In this document: one piece after another, positions 63,737 to 64,000 of the stretch | Layout: every line of letters starts with the position of its first letter | How positions within the stretch are numbered: the stretch's first letter is position 1 | Assembly: GCF_004564235.1 (NCBI RefSeq) | Contig: NZ_SOMN01000009.1 | Location: forward strand, 80,090-144,089 | Direction: 5' to 3' | Length of the DNA stretch: 64,000 nucleotides | From: Cohnella luojiensis | Lineage (GTDB): Bacteria; Bacillota; Bacilli; Paenibacillales; Paenibacillaceae | Made by a program: the position numbers and the translations under genes | The notes under the pieces: model-generated | The model's database searches: none | The model's input: only the letters and a program-made list of their open reading frames with translations | What the model was told of the DNA's origin: nothing

Positions 63737-63880
63737 CTCACCGGTTGCCTAACCAACCGTAACGGCAATTTCTGCCGTTAACCGTTCCGCCGGCTTGCCT
63801 AACTCCAACCGTAACGGCAATTTCTGCCGTTAACCGTTCCGTCGGCTTGCCTAACTCCAATCGTAACGGCAATTCTGCAG
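63737..63880. repeat. Tandem array C: nearly three 52-bp units, cut by an IS element
   Basis: AACGGCAA recurs at 63761, 63813 and 63865, exactly 52 bp apart. Each unit carries an 8-bp inverted repeat TAACGGCA-ATTTC-TGCCGTTA followed by a CCGTTCCG(C/T)CGGCTTGCC stretch. The third unit stops at CTGCAG, 14 bp before the IS end. It shares TGCCGTTAA with array B. Confidence 0.9.
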
Positions 63881-63893
63881 CTAGAATAAAAAG

Positions 63894-64000
63894 TGGACAC
63901 CTCATAAGAGTATGCAGATAATATACAACAAAGAGAAGAAGAGGTGTCCGGTATGGGAGAGATCAGACAAAGGTACAGTGACGAGTTTAAGGAACAGACG
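63894..64000 (+). mobile_element. Left end of an IS3-family insertion sequence
   Basis: The end TGGACACCTC (63894-63903) is typical of IS3/IS150-type terminal repeats, and the transposase orfA starts 59 bp inside. The element continues past the window. It lies at the edge of repeat array C. Confidence 0.7.
63953..64000 (+). CDS. IS3-family transposase orfA (N-terminus only)
   Basis: The first 16 codons, MGEIRQRYSDEFKEQT, match the opening of IS3-type helix-turn-helix OrfA proteins (RYSDEFKxx). AGAGGTG lies about 8 nt before the ATG. The rest is outside the window. Confidence 0.75.
   Translation, partial: MGEIRQRYSDEFKEQT

Overview
The window reads as one contig piece of a spore-forming, GC-moderate Bacillota genome, most like Paenibacillus or Cohnella. 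Evidence for this: a ger-type germinant receptor operon, an alpha/beta SASP, YjcZ-, YqzE-, YtxJ-, YqhG/YqhH-type proteins, a WGxxGxxG-CTERM protein, strong AGGAGG ribosome sites, frequent TTG/GTG starts, and FadR, CcpA (cre) and NrdR sites of Bacillus type. No rRNA, tRNA, CRISPR or prophage block was seen. The genus is an inference from gene content only.

Layout. 1-0.6 kb: the N-terminus of an ABC exporter ATPase and the tail of a decayed AraC regulator. 0.6-7.6 kb: B12-dependent ribonucleotide reductase (nrdJ) under a pair of NrdR boxes, the yqhH-yqhG pair, a secreted protein and YqzE. 7.7-14.3 kb: cell-wall and envelope genes (two amidases, a divergent polysaccharide deacetylase), a secreted GH5 enzyme with two cre operators, xpt, a glycine-rich WGxxGxxG-CTERM protein and three very small membrane or spore proteins. 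14.3-26.9 kb: a glycan-use locus, with a putative glycosidase, a lipoprotein plus two permeases (no ATPase, as is usual for such systems), a GH38 alpha-mannosidase, a GntR/LacI hybrid regulator and a divergent secreted GxGYxYP protein. Near-identical AT-rich operators lie before the last two genes. 27.0-27.7 kb: two tandem repeat arrays, both with a 52-bp period. 27.8-40.9 kb: a consolidated fatty-acid beta-oxidation locus, with a six-gene leftward operon (fadF-fadN-fadA-fadE-lcfA-thioesterase) facing a rightward fadR-etfB-etfA-fadH operon. A perfect FadR operator and a near-cre site lie in the divergent promoter. 41-45.6 kb: a YnjBCD-like ABC transporter ending in a CDP-alcohol phosphatidyltransferase. 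45.7-46.3 kb: a telescoped, degenerate copy of a redox cluster whose intact version lies at 52.6-59.6 kb. 46.4-50 kb: ger receptor operon. 50.2-62.4 kb: a lipoprotein epoxide hydrolase, peroxiredoxin, two flavoprotein oxidoreductases, TVP38, three msrA/msrB copies in different states of fusion and decay, YtxJ, DinB, and a NarL-type two-component system. 62.5-64 kb: a YndM-family pseudogene, a SASP with a sigma-G promoter, a third 52-bp repeat array and the left end of an IS3-family element.

The most unusual signals are: (i) three tandem arrays that differ in sequence but share a 52-bp period; (ii) a triplicated msrAB in which two copies have been split into ATGA-coupled msrA and msrB, with MsrB domains that all lack the usual HLGHVF histidines; (iii) the telescoped paralogous copy of the redox cluster; and (iv) a duplicated promoter/operator module, carrying the 3' end of the response-regulator gene, placed before msrAB.
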